From Pseudomonas lijiangensis (GTDB lineage Bacteria > Pseudomonadota > Gammaproteobacteria > Pseudomonadales > Pseudomonadaceae): a DNA stretch of 64,000 nucleotides. The position numbers and the translations under genes are program-made. The number at the start of each line of letters is the position of its first letter. The stretch's first letter is position 1. This document shows positions 1 to 31,838 of the stretch, one piece after another. The stretch is from positions 2,863,001 through 2,927,000 of the forward strand of contig NZ_CP076668.1 of the NCBI RefSeq assembly GCF_018968705.1, written 5' to 3'. The notes under the pieces were generated by a model. The model ran no database searches. It was not told where the DNA came from and saw nothing but the letters and a program-made list of their open reading frames with translations.

Positions 1-1
1 A

Positions 2-23038
<23,037 letters not shown>

Positions 23039-23070
23039 CGGCCTCGACGGCAAGCATCGACAACCTTCAT

Positions 23071-23091
23071 CCCGGCTGCCAGCCAGCCGGG
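23071..23091 (+). other. Intergenic hairpin between NRPS and macA
   Basis: CCCGGCTG and CAGCCGGG pair around a 5-base loop in the 81-base gap between the NRPS stop and macA. No T tract follows, so it is more likely an mRNA-processing or partial-attenuation structure than a full terminator. Confidence 0.45.
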
Positions 23092-23119
23092 CCTGTCCGT
23101 AACGTATTCGTGGTCCTAT

Positions 23120-24295
23120 ATGCCAAAGTTCAAATTTCGCAAAACCGTTATCACTCTCGGTCTGGTGGTTGCTGCCGGGATTCTGTATGCCGCGACTCGC
23201 TCCGAGGAAGCGCCGCCCCAATACCTGACAGCCAAGGCAGAGCGCAGCGACATCGAGAATTCGGTGCTGGCTACCGGCGTTCTGCAAGGCGTCAGGCAGG
23301 TCGATGTCGGTGCCCAGGTGTCCGGCCAGTTGAAGTCTCTCAAGGTCCAGCTGGGAGATGAGGTCAAGAAAGGGCAGTGGCTGGCCGAGATCGACCCGGT
23401 CGTATTGCAGAATTCCCTGCGTCAGGCTCAGGTCAATGAAGAGGACCTGATCGCCAAGAAGGAAGCCACGGCAGCGCAACTGGGCCAAGCCAAGGCCACC
23501 TACGAGCGTTATTTGAACCTGCTGCCGGCCAACGCAATTTCGAAGCAGGATTTCGAGACGGCCAAGGCGGATTTTCATGTTCAGGATGCCAACCTGCGCT
23601 CCTTGAATGCTCAGCTCAAGGATGCCCGTATCCAGGTGGAAACCGCCCGGGTCAACCTGGGGTATACGCGCATTGTCGCGCCCATCGATGGCGCCGTGGT
23701 GGGCATCGTGACCCAGGAAGGCCAGACCGTCATCGCCCAGCAACTGGCGCCGGTGCTGCTCAAACTGGCCGATCTGGACACCATGACCGTCAAGGCTCAG
23801 GTTTCCGAAGCGGATGTGATTCACATCAAACAAGGCCAGGAAGTCTATTTCACGATCCTGGGCGAGTCCGACAAGCGCTACTACGGCAAATTGCGCGGTA
23901 TCGAGCCTGCGCCGCAGAACTTCCTGGAAACCCAGGCCAACAACTCCAGTCGCCAGAACACAGCGGTTTTCTATAACGCGCTGTTCGATGTGCCCAATCC
24001 CGATCACAAGCTGCGCATTTCGATGACCGCGCAGGTGCGTATCGTCCTTTCCAAGGCCTCTGGTGTGCTGACAGTGCCTGTTGCGGCCTTGGGCGACAAA
24101 GATACTGATGGCCGCTTTGCGGTTCGCGTACTGGATGCTCAAGGTGTGGCGCAGGTTCGCAAGGTCAAGACCGGCATCAATAACAATGTCCGGGTGCAGA
24201 TCGATGACGGGCTGCAGGAAGGTGATCAGGTGGTCATCGGTGAACCTTCCACCTCGACGGCGACTGCAACCGCAACGTCGGGGGCTGGCGCATGA
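23120..24295 (+). CDS. macA: MacA-like periplasmic adaptor (membrane fusion protein) for lipopeptide export
   Basis: A 391-residue HlyD/MacA-family adaptor: N-terminal membrane anchor (about residues 8-25), lipoyl halves around VDVGAQVSGQLKSLKV and NLGYTRIVAPIDGAVV, an alpha-helical hairpin between them and a beta-barrel towards the C-terminus. It should link the inner-membrane ABC exporter MacB to an outer-membrane factor. Its stop overlaps the macB start in ATGA, so the two are translationally coupled. It lies 81 bases after the NRPS and is probably in the same transcript. It corresponds in position to crpD of the corpeptin cluster as I recall it. A paralogue lies at 31839-33008. Confidence 0.93.
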   Translation: MPKFKFRKTVITLGLVVAAGILYAATRSEEAPPQYLTAKAERSDIENSVLATGVLQGVRQVDVGAQVSGQLKSLKVQLGDEVKKGQWLAEIDPVVLQNSLRQAQVNEEDLIAKKEATAAQLGQAKATYERYLNLLPANAISKQDFETAKADFHVQDANLRSLNAQLKDARIQVETARVNLGYTRIVAPIDGAVVGIVTQEGQTVIAQQLAPVLLKLADLDTMTVKAQVSEADVIHIKQGQEVYFTILGESDKRYYGKLRGIEPAPQNFLETQANNSSRQNTAVFYNALFDVPNPDHKLRISMTAQVRIVLSKASGVLTVPVAALGDKDTDGRFAVRVLDAQGVAQVRKVKTGINNNVRVQIDDGLQEGDQVVIGEPSTSTATATATSGAGA

Positions 24296-26256
24296 CGACT
24301 CAACCGTTACTGGAACTGCAGGGCATTACCCGTCGTTTCAGCGCAGGCGCCAAGGATTTCATTGCCCTGGATAACATCAACCTGACCATCAATGAAGGGG
24401 AACTGGTCGCGATCATCGGCGCATCCGGGTCGGGCAAGTCGACACTGATGAACGTGCTTGGCTGTCTCGATCATGCCGATGCCGGGAGCTACAAGGTCAG
24501 TGGACGTGAAACCCATGCGCTGACGGATGACGAGCTGGCAGCCCTCAGGCGCGATCATTTCGGTTTCATCTTTCAGCGTTATCACCTGCTTGGGCACTTG
24601 AGTGCTGTGAATAACGTCGAGATGCCTGCGATCTACGCTGGTGTCGGCGAGTCAGCCCGAAATGACAGGGCGCAAGAGCTTCTGTCACGCCTGGGGCTGG
24701 GAGAGCATCTGAGCAATCGGCCCAATCAGCTCTCTGGCGGTCAGCAGCAACGGGTCAGTATTGCGCGAGCCTTGATGAACGGTGGCGAGATCATTCTCGC
24801 CGACGAGCCGACCGGAGCGCTGGACACCGCCAGCGGCAAGGAGGTGATGAAGATTTTGCTGGAACTCAATGCGGCCGGGCGCACGGTCATTCTGGTGACT
24901 CACGATGAGAAGGTTGCAGCGCATGCGCAGCGAGTCATCGAGATATCCGATGGCAAGATTGTCAGTGATCGTATCAATCCTGATCGTCAGGCCCCGCAAG
25001 ACCAGGAGCAGGATCAGTTACCGACAAAAAACCGGAAGGGCAATCGCCTGGTGGCCAGCTTCGAGCTGTTTCGCGAGGCCTTCACCATGGCCTGGGTCGC
25101 GCTGATATCACACCGCATGCGCACCTTGCTGACCATGCTGGGAATTGTCATCGGCATTACGTCCGTAGTGTCTATCGTGGCGGTCGGTGAGGGCGCCAAA
25201 CGCTATGTGCTCAATGACATCGCCGCCATTGGCAGCACGACCATCGAGATATTCCCCGGGACCGACTGGGGAGACAGCCGCTCGGCGGCGATCGAAACGC
25301 TCTCCCTGGGTGACGTCGCGGCGCTGGGAGAGCAGTACTACATTGACAGCGCCACGCCCAACGTCGGTCGCAACCTGCTGCTGCGCTATCAGAATCTCGA
25401 CGTGACCGCGACAGTCAACGGAGTAGGCGACAACTATTTCCGTGTACGGGGCATCAAGATGGGAGAGGGCGTAGGCTTCAGCAAGGAAGACAGCATTCGC
25501 CAGGCCCAGGTGGTGGTGATCGATCACAACACCCGTATACGTCTGTTCGGGCCTAAAACCGATCCGTTGGGTCAGGTGATTCTGGTGGATAACCTGCCCT
25601 GTGTCGTCATTGGTGTGACCGAAGACAAGAAGAGCGTCTTCAACACCAGCAAAAACCTGAATGTATGGATGCCTTACGAAACGGCGTCCGGCCGTTTGCT
25701 GGGCCAGCGTTACCTGGACAGCATCACGGTGCGGGTCAAGGACGGTCAGCCGAGCAAGCTGGTGGAAGAAAACCTGACCAAACTTATCGAGAAACGTCAC
25801 GGCACCAAGGATTTCTTCACCTACAACCTGGACAGCATCATGCAGACCGTGCAGAAGACCAGTCAGTCCCTGGCGCTGCTGTTGTCGCTGATCGCGGTGA
25901 TTTCCCTGGTGGTCGGCGGTATCGGCGTCATGAATATCATGCTGGTATCGGTGACCGAGCGTACCCGCGAGATCGGCATCAGGATGGCGGTTGGCGCAAG
26001 GCCTTCTGACATTCGTCAGCAGTTTCTGGTCGAGGCGGTCATGGTTTGCCTGCTGGGCGGCCTGATCGGCATTGGCCTGTCCTTTGCCATCGGTTATGTG
26101 TTTTCCCTGCTGGTCAAGGAATGGCAGATGGTGTTTTCACTGGGGTCGATCATCACGGCGTTCGTCTGCTCCACCCTGATCGGCATCGTGTTCGGTTTTG
26201 TGCCTGCACGCAATGCGGCACGTCTTGATCCTATCGAGGCCCTTGCACGGGACTGA
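24292..26256 (+). CDS. macB: MacB-like ABC exporter (ATPase fused to permease)
   Basis: 654 residues. The N-terminal ATPase has Walker A GASGSGKST, signature LSGGQQQRVS and Walker B ILADEPTGAL. It is followed by a first membrane segment near residue 275, a large periplasmic domain and three C-terminal membrane segments with the FtsX/MacB motif around GVMNIMLVSVTERTREIGIRMAVGA. This layout is that of MacB, which uses ATP to push peptides through a MacA/outer-membrane-factor channel. Coupling to macA and position after the NRPS indicate lipopeptide export. The likely outer-membrane partner is encoded at 29170-30627. Confidence 0.95.
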   Translation: MTTQPLLELQGITRRFSAGAKDFIALDNINLTINEGELVAIIGASGSGKSTLMNVLGCLDHADAGSYKVSGRETHALTDDELAALRRDHFGFIFQRYHLLGHLSAVNNVEMPAIYAGVGESARNDRAQELLSRLGLGEHLSNRPNQLSGGQQQRVSIARALMNGGEIILADEPTGALDTASGKEVMKILLELNAAGRTVILVTHDEKVAAHAQRVIEISDGKIVSDRINPDRQAPQDQEQDQLPTKNRKGNRLVASFELFREAFTMAWVALISHRMRTLLTMLGIVIGITSVVSIVAVGEGAKRYVLNDIAAIGSTTIEIFPGTDWGDSRSAAIETLSLGDVAALGEQYYIDSATPNVGRNLLLRYQNLDVTATVNGVGDNYFRVRGIKMGEGVGFSKEDSIRQAQVVVIDHNTRIRLFGPKTDPLGQVILVDNLPCVVIGVTEDKKSVFNTSKNLNVWMPYETASGRLLGQRYLDSITVRVKDGQPSKLVEENLTKLIEKRHGTKDFFTYNLDSIMQTVQKTSQSLALLLSLIAVISLVVGGIGVMNIMLVSVTERTREIGIRMAVGARPSDIRQQFLVEAVMVCLLGGLIGIGLSFAIGYVFSLLVKEWQMVFSLGSIITAFVCSTLIGIVFGFVPARNAARLDPIEALARD

Positions 26257-26266
26257 GCCTTGCGGC

Positions 26267-26288
26267 CAGCCCCGGTTCTCCGGGGCTG
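26267..26288. terminator. Hairpin terminator between macB and luxR-type gene
   Basis: CAGCCCCGG and CCGGGGCTG form a perfect 9-base stem with a TTCT loop, 10 bases after the macB stop and between convergent genes. There is no clear T tract on either side, so efficiency is uncertain. Confidence 0.6.
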
Positions 26289-26402
26289 AACCGGCTGAGA
26301 GGGAAAAGGATTGTGCTGCAAGAAAGAAGAAAGGGTATCGGCAGGATGTAAAACCGATACCCTTGCGAAAGGCAGTGAACGTTGAAAAAGTGGAAAGCTG
26401 TC

Positions 26403-27245
26403 TCAGACAGCCTTTTGATAGACGCCGGCAGCAGTGACACTGCGCTTGGTGTCGGTTGAATGCAGCCAGCGAAGCAGCGGGCTGCGCCCACCAATACCCA
26501 TCTTTACCGCGGCGCGCTTGAAATAGCTCTCTACGGTGCTGACCTTCAATTCCAGCCGTTCGGCCAGTTGAGGCACAGTGAGGCCTGCCAGCAGACCTAC
26601 GCACACCTCGGTTTCGCGCAGTGACAGGCTCAGCTCGCACGCATCCAGGCGATCAAGGAAGCGCTGACGCAAACTTTCCATGGCTGCATCTTCTGCGGCA
26701 CCGGCGATAATCGGCGTTGGGGCCACGGCCGCACGTACGGGTGTCAGGGTGGCGATGTGTTCTTCCACAATGGGCAACAGCATCCAGGACATGTCCTTGA
26801 GTTGCGAGCGCTCCTGGCTGGTGAATGGTTTGGACGAGGATGAGCGATAGACCGAGATGACGCAGCGCTGGCCATTGCTGTGCGATGCCAGGTGCACTTG
26901 AGGCACCTCACTCTGGTCTGCGCACTGGGCCGAGATGTCCTGTACGTCGAATCTGATGCTTTTATCGATACGGGCATTGGCAAACTGGTCGGCGCTCAGC
27001 AAGACTGGCTCCAGGCGGGGCTTGCCGGTCTGCGGCGTGGCATCCTGACTTGAGCTTCTGGTCATGGGAGCGGGTACTGATGCCGTTGCCGCGACCTCCA
27101 CCAGCCTGGTGCGGTGCTGGGTCACATGAGTGGCGTCTACATGGAGCGAGGCACTGATCAGATCGTGAAGCAGGCGGGCAAAATGACGGCTTCCAGTACC
27201 GGTGATGACTTTACCCAGGTGGGGAAAAAGTTGTTGAACGTTCAT
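26403..27245 (-). CDS. LuxR-type regulator of the SalA/SyrF/RfiA kind
   Basis: 280 residues with a C-terminal LuxR helix-turn-helix (LSLRETEVCVGLLAGLTVPQ, then AERLELKVSTVESYFKRAA). The N-terminal part lacks the AHL-binding signature. It starts at ATG 27245 after AAAGGAAG. Regulators of this kind (SalA, SyrF, SyrG, RfiA) activate lipopeptide synthesis and export genes in plant-associated Pseudomonas. It is convergent with macB and lies downstream of the AHL-receptor gene with a 636-base gap holding a lux-box-like palindrome, a layout suggesting quorum control. The HTH is similar to that of 30673-31482. Which promoters it binds cannot be seen. Confidence 0.88.
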   Translation of the reverse strand: MNVQQLFPHLGKVITGTGSRHFARLLHDLISASLHVDATHVTQHRTRLVEVAATASVPAPMTRSSSQDATPQTGKPRLEPVLLSADQFANARIDKSIRFDVQDISAQCADQSEVPQVHLASHSNGQRCVISVYRSSSSKPFTSQERSQLKDMSWMLLPIVEEHIATLTPVRAAVAPTPIIAGAAEDAAMESLRQRFLDRLDACELSLSLRETEVCVGLLAGLTVPQLAERLELKVSTVESYFKRAAVKMGIGGRSPLLRWLHSTDTKRSVTAAGVYQKAV

Positions 27246-27575
27246 CAGACTTCCTTTTTGTGTTAGATGAAATTTTTTTCAGTTGAATTTCTTCAACCTT
27301 CCCAATCGCGACTGAAACGGCGACGGGCCTATGGATTAAGGTCTGGGTCGTGATCTTCCTGTACGCTTCCCAAGCCTTCCCCTTGACGATTCAAGGGCTA
27401 TTTTTTCGCAGCGAGTAATACCAGGAACTTGTAAGACTATTCAAAAAACGACATCGATCGGGTTAAACATCTATCCGGCGTTCGGCGCTCGGGTGGCGGA
27501 GTGGAGTAACTATTTGAGCGATGTCTGAATATTGAACAGTGATTGATTTTTAACTTTCACCTCTCTCTTTTACTA

Positions 27576-27591
27576 CTGTACCTAGGTACAG
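27576..27591. promoter_or_regulatory. Candidate lux box (CTGTACCTAGGTACAG)
   Basis: A perfect 16-base palindrome of CT-N12-AG form, sharing CTGTA and GTACAGG with the Vibrio fischeri lux box. It lies about 330 bases upstream of the - strand regulator starting at 27245 and downstream of an AHL-receptor gene. It also fits CTGT-N8-ACAG, the general LexA form, but the centre is not AT-rich, so a lux box is preferred. Confidence 0.55.
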
Positions 27592-27789
27592 GAATGATTC
27601 AGGAGGCCGTGCGTGAGCTATTATAATTTTTTTCAATGCCCCAAATAGTTAATGTTTATCGAAGACTTTCCTTAAGGTGAAACCTTACTAAACATTCCTG
27701 CCTGTCGTGCATCGCTTAAACATATATATGTTTCAAACGCGTGTTTGTTGAGTAAGTTATGGGGGTATATCGCGGGCGCACACAAACTA

Positions 27790-27806
27790 CGCACTCATTG
27801 AGTGCG
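27790..27806 (-). terminator. Hairpin downstream of AHL-receptor gene
   Basis: CGCACTCA and TGAGTGCG pair around a single base, 76 bases past the stop of the luxR-type gene. On the - strand it is followed by TAGTTTGTG, a weak T-rich tail. Confidence 0.4.
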
Positions 27807-27852
27807 AAAGTGTGCTTTCAATCAGGGCGAAAAGAGGGAGGTAGTCTATCTT

Positions 27853-27889
27853 TCTGGACTAGACCACGGCTTGGATCTGGACTAGACCA
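27853..27889. repeat. Duplicated 14-mer at the 3' end of the AHL-receptor gene
   Basis: TCTGGACTAGACCA occurs at 27853-27866 and 27876-27889, 23 bases apart. The second copy overlaps the stop codon of the gene at 27882. Each copy is nearly palindromic around CTAG. Function unknown. Confidence 0.6.
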
Positions 27890-28646
27890 AGTTGAGATAC
27901 ATGGCTTTCATCATGGCTTGCTTCACGTTGACGCACTCCAGCTTTTCCGTCATCTGATGGGCGTAGAATTTCACGGTGCGCTCACTGATATTCATGATCA
28001 GCCCGATTTCACGGTAGGTCTTGCCCATGCTCAGCCATCTCAGAAACTCGTTTTCACGAGGCGTCAGCCTCAGCGAGTCGGAGGTGGAGGAGGGCTGCGG
28101 CCTGTTGTGATGGGCGAGATCGCTTATGGCCTTTATCGCCAGCTGATGGGCTTTGACACTGGGAACGAAGGCTTTGTTGGCCAGGGAAGCGGCCAGGTGC
28201 ATCGAGCCAAACGTGCGACCTGGCTCATGCATGGGCACGGTGAAGCCCTGCTCGATCCCGTAGTGGGCGGATTGCTCGACCACCTCCAGGTTGACATGCT
28301 TGGGGCGCAGGACCTCGCTCCAGAAGAACGGGCTTGAGGTGTTTGCCGAATGAATGATGATGGGGTCTTTCTTGTAGAGTGATTTCTTGCGGTAGGTCTC
28401 GATCCATTCAGCCGGGTAATTGCTGAATATGGAGACTCGAGAAATACCCAGCGGGGTGAGGTCCATGTGGAGGTAGGCAAAATAATCAACGCTTAACTTG
28501 CCAAACAGGGAGGCGAGCGAACTGATATATTCAGTTTCACTGGCGGCAGGGAAATTGCGCTCCGCTTCGATGAGCAAATCAAATACCTGTGAACCCGGCA
28601 GTTTTATGGGCATAGAGTCAGTCCGATAAATATCAATCTTGGCCAC
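27882..28646 (-). CDS. AHL-responsive LuxR-family regulator (PcoR-like)
   Basis: 254 residues: N-terminal autoinducer-binding domain and C-terminal LuxR HTH (LTPRENEFLRWLSMGKTYRE, then ERTVKFYAHQ). W81, Y85, D94, P95, W109 and G134 correspond in kind and spacing to the six AHL-contact residues of TraR/LuxR, so it should bind a true acyl-homoserine lactone rather than the plant signals used by OryR/PsoR-type solos. The first codon is GTG; ATG at 28613 (residue 12) is an alternative, and neither has a clear ribosome-binding site. In P. corrugata a similar pair, PcoR and RfiA, controls lipopeptides. No luxI-like gene is nearby. Confidence 0.88.
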   Translation of the reverse strand: MAKIDIYRTDSMPIKLPGSQVFDLLIEAERNFPAASETEYISSLASLFGKLSVDYFAYLHMDLTPLGISRVSIFSNYPAEWIETYRKKSLYKKDPIIIHSANTSSPFFWSEVLRPKHVNLEVVEQSAHYGIEQGFTVPMHEPGRTFGSMHLAASLANKAFVPSVKAHQLAIKAISDLAHHNRPQPSSTSDSLRLTPRENEFLRWLSMGKTYREIGLIMNISERTVKFYAHQMTEKLECVNVKQAMMKAMYLNLV

Positions 28647-29169
28647 GCTTGTGCGTGTCTGTTACCCGGTCAAGAACGCTGAATAGTGCGAGTTTTCATC
28701 GGAAACAAATGCGGTCGTATGACAACGGATGATCAGGAAAGTTCAATGGCAAGTTCGAGGCTTGTCGTGTATGGCCGGAGCCCTAGTCTGCCGAATGTGA
28801 AAATTTCATGATTTCAAAAGTCACTATTTACCTGCTCTAAGATTCGATGATTCACGCATGGATTCAATCATGCACGTGGATTGGGGAAAAAGCTATATCG
28901 TTTCAGCCTCTAGTGCAACCTGCGGGTGTAGGCTTTTATCATTTTTGGCTATATGAGGTGGGTAGAGTTTGTGTTGGGGTCTTTGATTGAGTGAATTAGT
29001 AACACCGCTAAATGCTTTAGTGCATATACATACATATGAGTAGGTAAAAAAATATTAATGTGCTCTGGTACGCTAAGTGCTAGCTATTTAATATTAAGGC
29101 CTGACCATCAGGCTGCGCAGATGCACTAGGCGACCATTATCATTTGAATGGATTGTTCGGCACGCCCGC
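28647..29169. promoter_or_regulatory. 523-base upstream region of the AHL-receptor gene
   Basis: AT-rich intergenic DNA with no supported gene. It should carry the promoter of the regulator read leftwards from 28646. A small inverted repeat GCCTGA-CCA-TCAGGC lies at 29099-29113. No clear lux box was found here. Confidence 0.5.
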
Positions 29170-29184
29170 TTACGCGGGCGGTGC
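29159..29184 (-). terminator. Hairpin overlapping the stop of the outer-membrane factor gene
   Basis: GGCACGCCCGC and GCGGGCGGTGCC pair with one bulge; the stop codon of the - strand gene at 29170 lies in the loop. No T tract follows, so it may stabilise the mRNA end rather than terminate fully. Confidence 0.45.
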
Positions 29185-30627
29185 CTGGGGAGGGATGTGC
29201 GGGAGGCTTGCCGGGGTGGTGTATTCATGCCAGCCACCACCTAGCGCCTTGTAAAGGTTGATCTCGGCCGTCAGTTGGGCAAGACGGTCCGAGATCAGTG
29301 TCGATTGAGCGGTGAACAGCGAGCGCTGAGCATCCAGCAGGGTAAGGCTGCTATCAAGACCGCTTCTGTAACGTGCCTCTGCCAGCCGGTAGTAGTCCTC
29401 GTTGGCTTTGAGCGAGTCACGCTGCGCGATCAGTTGCTCTGTGTAGGTCTGCCGTGCCGCCAGGCCATCGGCGACTTCCTGGAATGCGGTCTGGATGCTT
29501 TTTTCATACTGTGCGACCCGGATATCTTTCTGGATTTTCGAGTAGTCCAGGCTGGCGCGCAGGTTGCCAGCATTGAAGATCGGAATGTTGATCTCTGGCT
29601 GAAACAGCCAGCCCCCTGAACCCGCCTTGAACAACCTCGACAGTTCGGTACTTGAGGTGCCCGCGTTGGCGGTCAGGCTGATACTTGGGAAGAATGCGGC
29701 CCGCGCAGCGCCGATGTTGGCATTGGCGGCCTTGAGCAGGTATTCGGCTTGCAGAATGTCGGGGCGACGCTGCAACAGTTCCGAAGGCAAGCCTGCCGGT
29801 ACACTGCCAAGAAGCTCGCTGCTCAAGGGCTGTGCCGGCAGATTGTCCGAAACGCTGGCACCCACCAGCAGTGTCAGGGCATTGAGGTCCTGGGCAACCT
29901 GTCTTTCGTATTGCGCCAGGCGTGCCCGTGCACTTTCAACGGATGTGCGTGCCTGGCTGATTGCCAGGGCCGATGCCGTGCCTGCCGATCCTTGCTGCAG
30001 GGTCAGCTTGAGACTCTCTTCATAGGTCTGCAGGGTTTCACTGGTGAGTTTGAGTTGTTCCTGATCGGCACGCCAGGTGAAGTAGGCGTTTGCCACGTTG
30101 GCCACAAGACTCAGTTGCGTGCTGCGCCGTGCCTGCTCGCTGGAAAGGTAGGTTTCCAGGTCCTCACGGGAAAGACTGCGATTGCGCCCGAACAGGTCCA
30201 GCTCGTAGGCGCTGATACCCAGTGTCGTGGAGTAGGAGGTACTGATGGCGCGCTCGTTGATCCCTGACAAATCCGCAGGAAGGCTTTGCCGCGTGCCTGA
30301 TCCGCTCACCGAAACAGAAGGAAACAGGTCGCTGCGCTGTATGCGGTACTGAGCCTGATAGGCCTCGAGATTGAGTGCGGCTACGCGCAAGTCGCGGTTA
30401 TTGGACAATGAGCTTTCGATCAGTTGGCCAAGTACCGGGTCGCGGAAAAAATTTCGCCAGCCTTGTTCCGCCGCTGCCTGATTTGCAGGTCCGGTAGCAC
30501 CTGCCTCATAGGCTGTACCTGTCGGATAGCTTGCAGCTACGGGGGCGGTCGGGCGTTGATAGTCGGGAATGAGAGAGCAACCGCCAAGCATTGAAGCCGC
30601 CAGGGCGCTGAGTAGGAAGTACTTCAT
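29170..30627 (-). CDS. NodT/OprM-family outer-membrane efflux lipoprotein
   Basis: 485 residues from ATG 30627, which follows AAAGG at good spacing. The signal peptide ends in a lipobox (MLGGC), then come the two OEP repeats of RND/ABC-type outer-membrane factors ([20 protein letters not shown] in the first half, [20 protein letters not shown] in the second). It should form the trimeric channel through which MacAB or another pump ejects the lipopeptide. It lies 45 bases after the LuxR-type gene 30673-31482 on the same strand and is probably co-transcribed with it. Confidence 0.92.
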   Translation of the reverse strand: MKYFLLSALAASMLGGCSLIPDYQRPTAPVAASYPTGTAYEAGATGPANQAAAEQGWRNFFRDPVLGQLIESSLSNNRDLRVAALNLEAYQAQYRIQRSDLFPSVSVSGSGTRQSLPADLSGINERAISTSYSTTLGISAYELDLFGRNRSLSREDLETYLSSEQARRSTQLSLVANVANAYFTWRADQEQLKLTSETLQTYEESLKLTLQQGSAGTASALAISQARTSVESARARLAQYERQVAQDLNALTLLVGASVSDNLPAQPLSSELLGSVPAGLPSELLQRRPDILQAEYLLKAANANIGAARAAFFPSISLTANAGTSSTELSRLFKAGSGGWLFQPEINIPIFNAGNLRASLDYSKIQKDIRVAQYEKSIQTAFQEVADGLAARQTYTEQLIAQRDSLKANEDYYRLAEARYRSGLDSSLTLLDAQRSLFTAQSTLISDRLAQLTAEINLYKALGGGWHEYTTPASLPHIPPQAPPA

Positions 30628-30672
30628 TGAAATAGCCTTTGTGGATACCGGCAACCCTCTGCAGTCAGTGAA

Positions 30673-31482
30673 TCAGGCGCTCTGGGAGACACCAATCATC
30701 CACTTCACCAGACCGTGACGTCCTTTCACGCCAAGCTTGGCTGCTGCACGTTTGAGGTAGGTTTCTATGGAGCTGTTTTTGACATGGAGTTTCTCAGCCA
30801 TTTCCGGAACCGTTGAACCGGCGAGCAGGCCAAGACAGATTTCCTTTTCACGCAACGACAGCCTGACTTCGGAAAGCGTCAGCTTTTCGTTGAAGTCTTT
30901 CTGCAACTGTTGTCCGCCCTGCATGGCTGAATCTTCTTCGGTCGGTGTGCTGAAGAGATTACGTGTTGCCTGAGCGTGTCGCTCCAGCAAGGGCAGCAGG
31001 GTTTCGGAAAAATTCTTCAGGAAAGACAGCTCATGCAGAGAGAAATCACGCAGTGGCGGTTCCCGGCGCAGAGAGATCACACAGCGGCGATTGGACTTTC
31101 GTGAAACCAGATTGCACTGGTAAGCGACACTGGAGCCTGTGTTACTGCCAGATGCATCATTGATTGTGTATTTGAGGTGAATCAGCAGTGAATCATCCAG
31201 ATTGAGCATCCGCGTGAGCAGCATCTGGTTGTCTGGCAATGCTGTCGGCGTTCCCAGCTTACGCTCTGTAGCTTCGCGCCCGAGAGGCTGGATGCTTATG
31301 ATACTTGCTTCGCTTTCATCGATGGTCCATTCGCTGAGTTCAAGAAGATCGATGGGCACAGAGGCGGCTATGAGTTGATACATATTGGAGACGAACTGCG
31401 CATCGCCGACGCTCGAGATAAGACGCCCCAGTTCGAGGAAGTAAGCCGGTTGCTTTCCCGTCATTCGTAGATTGGCATTCAT
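30673..31482 (-). CDS. LuxR-type regulator of the SalA/SyrF/RfiA kind
   Basis: 269 residues from ATG 31482 (a GTG directly before it is an alternative). The C-terminal HTH reads LSLREKEICLGLLAGSTVPE and SSIETYLKRAAAKLGV, closely like the regulator at 26403-27245. The N-terminal half has no AHL-binding signature. It is followed by the outer-membrane factor gene and is divergent from the orphan macA. The shared upstream region holds a syr-syp-like box, consistent with this protein or its paralogue regulating export genes and perhaps itself. Confidence 0.88.
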   Translation of the reverse strand: MNANLRMTGKQPAYFLELGRLISSVGDAQFVSNMYQLIAASVPIDLLELSEWTIDESEASIISIQPLGREATERKLGTPTALPDNQMLLTRMLNLDDSLLIHLKYTINDASGSNTGSSVAYQCNLVSRKSNRRCVISLRREPPLRDFSLHELSFLKNFSETLLPLLERHAQATRNLFSTPTEEDSAMQGGQQLQKDFNEKLTLSEVRLSLREKEICLGLLAGSTVPEMAEKLHVKNSSIETYLKRAAAKLGVKGRHGLVKWMIGVSQSA

Positions 31483-31682
31483 CACACGTGTGCCCCCATG
31501 GCATTAGTTTCCGCCGGGATTTCAGAACTCGCCCGGCCCGGAAGTCCATTAATGTCTTGCCTTGTAGTGCACTCATTTTGTAGGACAAGACTCCTAATGT
31601 ATGGATGAATGTACACATGGGCCTTGGTTCATGTCTGTAAGGGAAACTGGGGACAAACTGTCATGCATGTGTCTGAAAACCC

Positions 31683-31700
31683 TACAGAGCTTGCACTGTA
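31683..31700. promoter_or_regulatory. Inverted repeat TACAG-N8-CTGTA
   Basis: Two 5-base arms separated by eight bases, about 40 bases left of the syr-syp-like box. It is a possible second operator; the binding protein is unknown. Confidence 0.35.
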
Positions 31701-31737
31701 AGCTTCCCGAGCCTGTAGGTGAATACCACTGCAATCT

Positions 31738-31757
31738 TGTCCCCGAATGCAAGGACA
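31738..31757. promoter_or_regulatory. syr-syp-like box (TGTCC-N10-GGACA)
   Basis: TGTCCCC and AAGGACA flank six bases. This matches the outer arms of the P. syringae syr-syp box, TGTCCCG-N6-CGGGACA, bound by SyrF. It lies 81 bases upstream of the preferred orphan macA start and about 255 bases upstream of the divergent luxR-type gene. Confidence 0.6.
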
Positions 31758-31838
31758 GACGCGCCCGACCCCGAATGCTTCTATTCCCTCTGACCGAGAA
31801 TGAGGGGGTTACATGCATATCACGAAAAGGGCCTGGTG

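Larger units (their letters stand above)
27246..27881. other. 636-base intergenic region between two luxR-type genes
   Basis: AT-rich and without a convincing gene. It contains a lux-box-like palindrome (27576-27591), a hairpin (27790-27806) and a duplicated 14-mer at the 3' end of the upstream gene. It must hold the promoter of the regulator at 26403-27245. Confidence 0.6.
31483..31838. promoter_or_regulatory. Divergent promoter region, luxR-type gene / orphan macA
   Basis: About 350 bases between divergent genes. It contains the syr-syp-like box (31738-31757), an inverted repeat TACAG-N8-CTGTA (31683-31700) and GACA-AAC-TGTC (31652-31662). No gene is supported here. Confidence 0.6.

Noticed and set aside
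27576..27591. Palindrome read as a LexA1 SOS box (CTGT-N8-ACAG)
   Set aside because: The central bases ACCTAGGT are not the AT-rich core of SOS boxes, and the neighbouring gene is an AHL receptor; a lux box is more likely, though SOS control is not excluded.
27759..28337. 192-codon frame on the + strand over the AHL-receptor gene
   Set aside because: Antisense to a gene with complete domain motifs, with no ribosome-binding site and no recognisable sequence.
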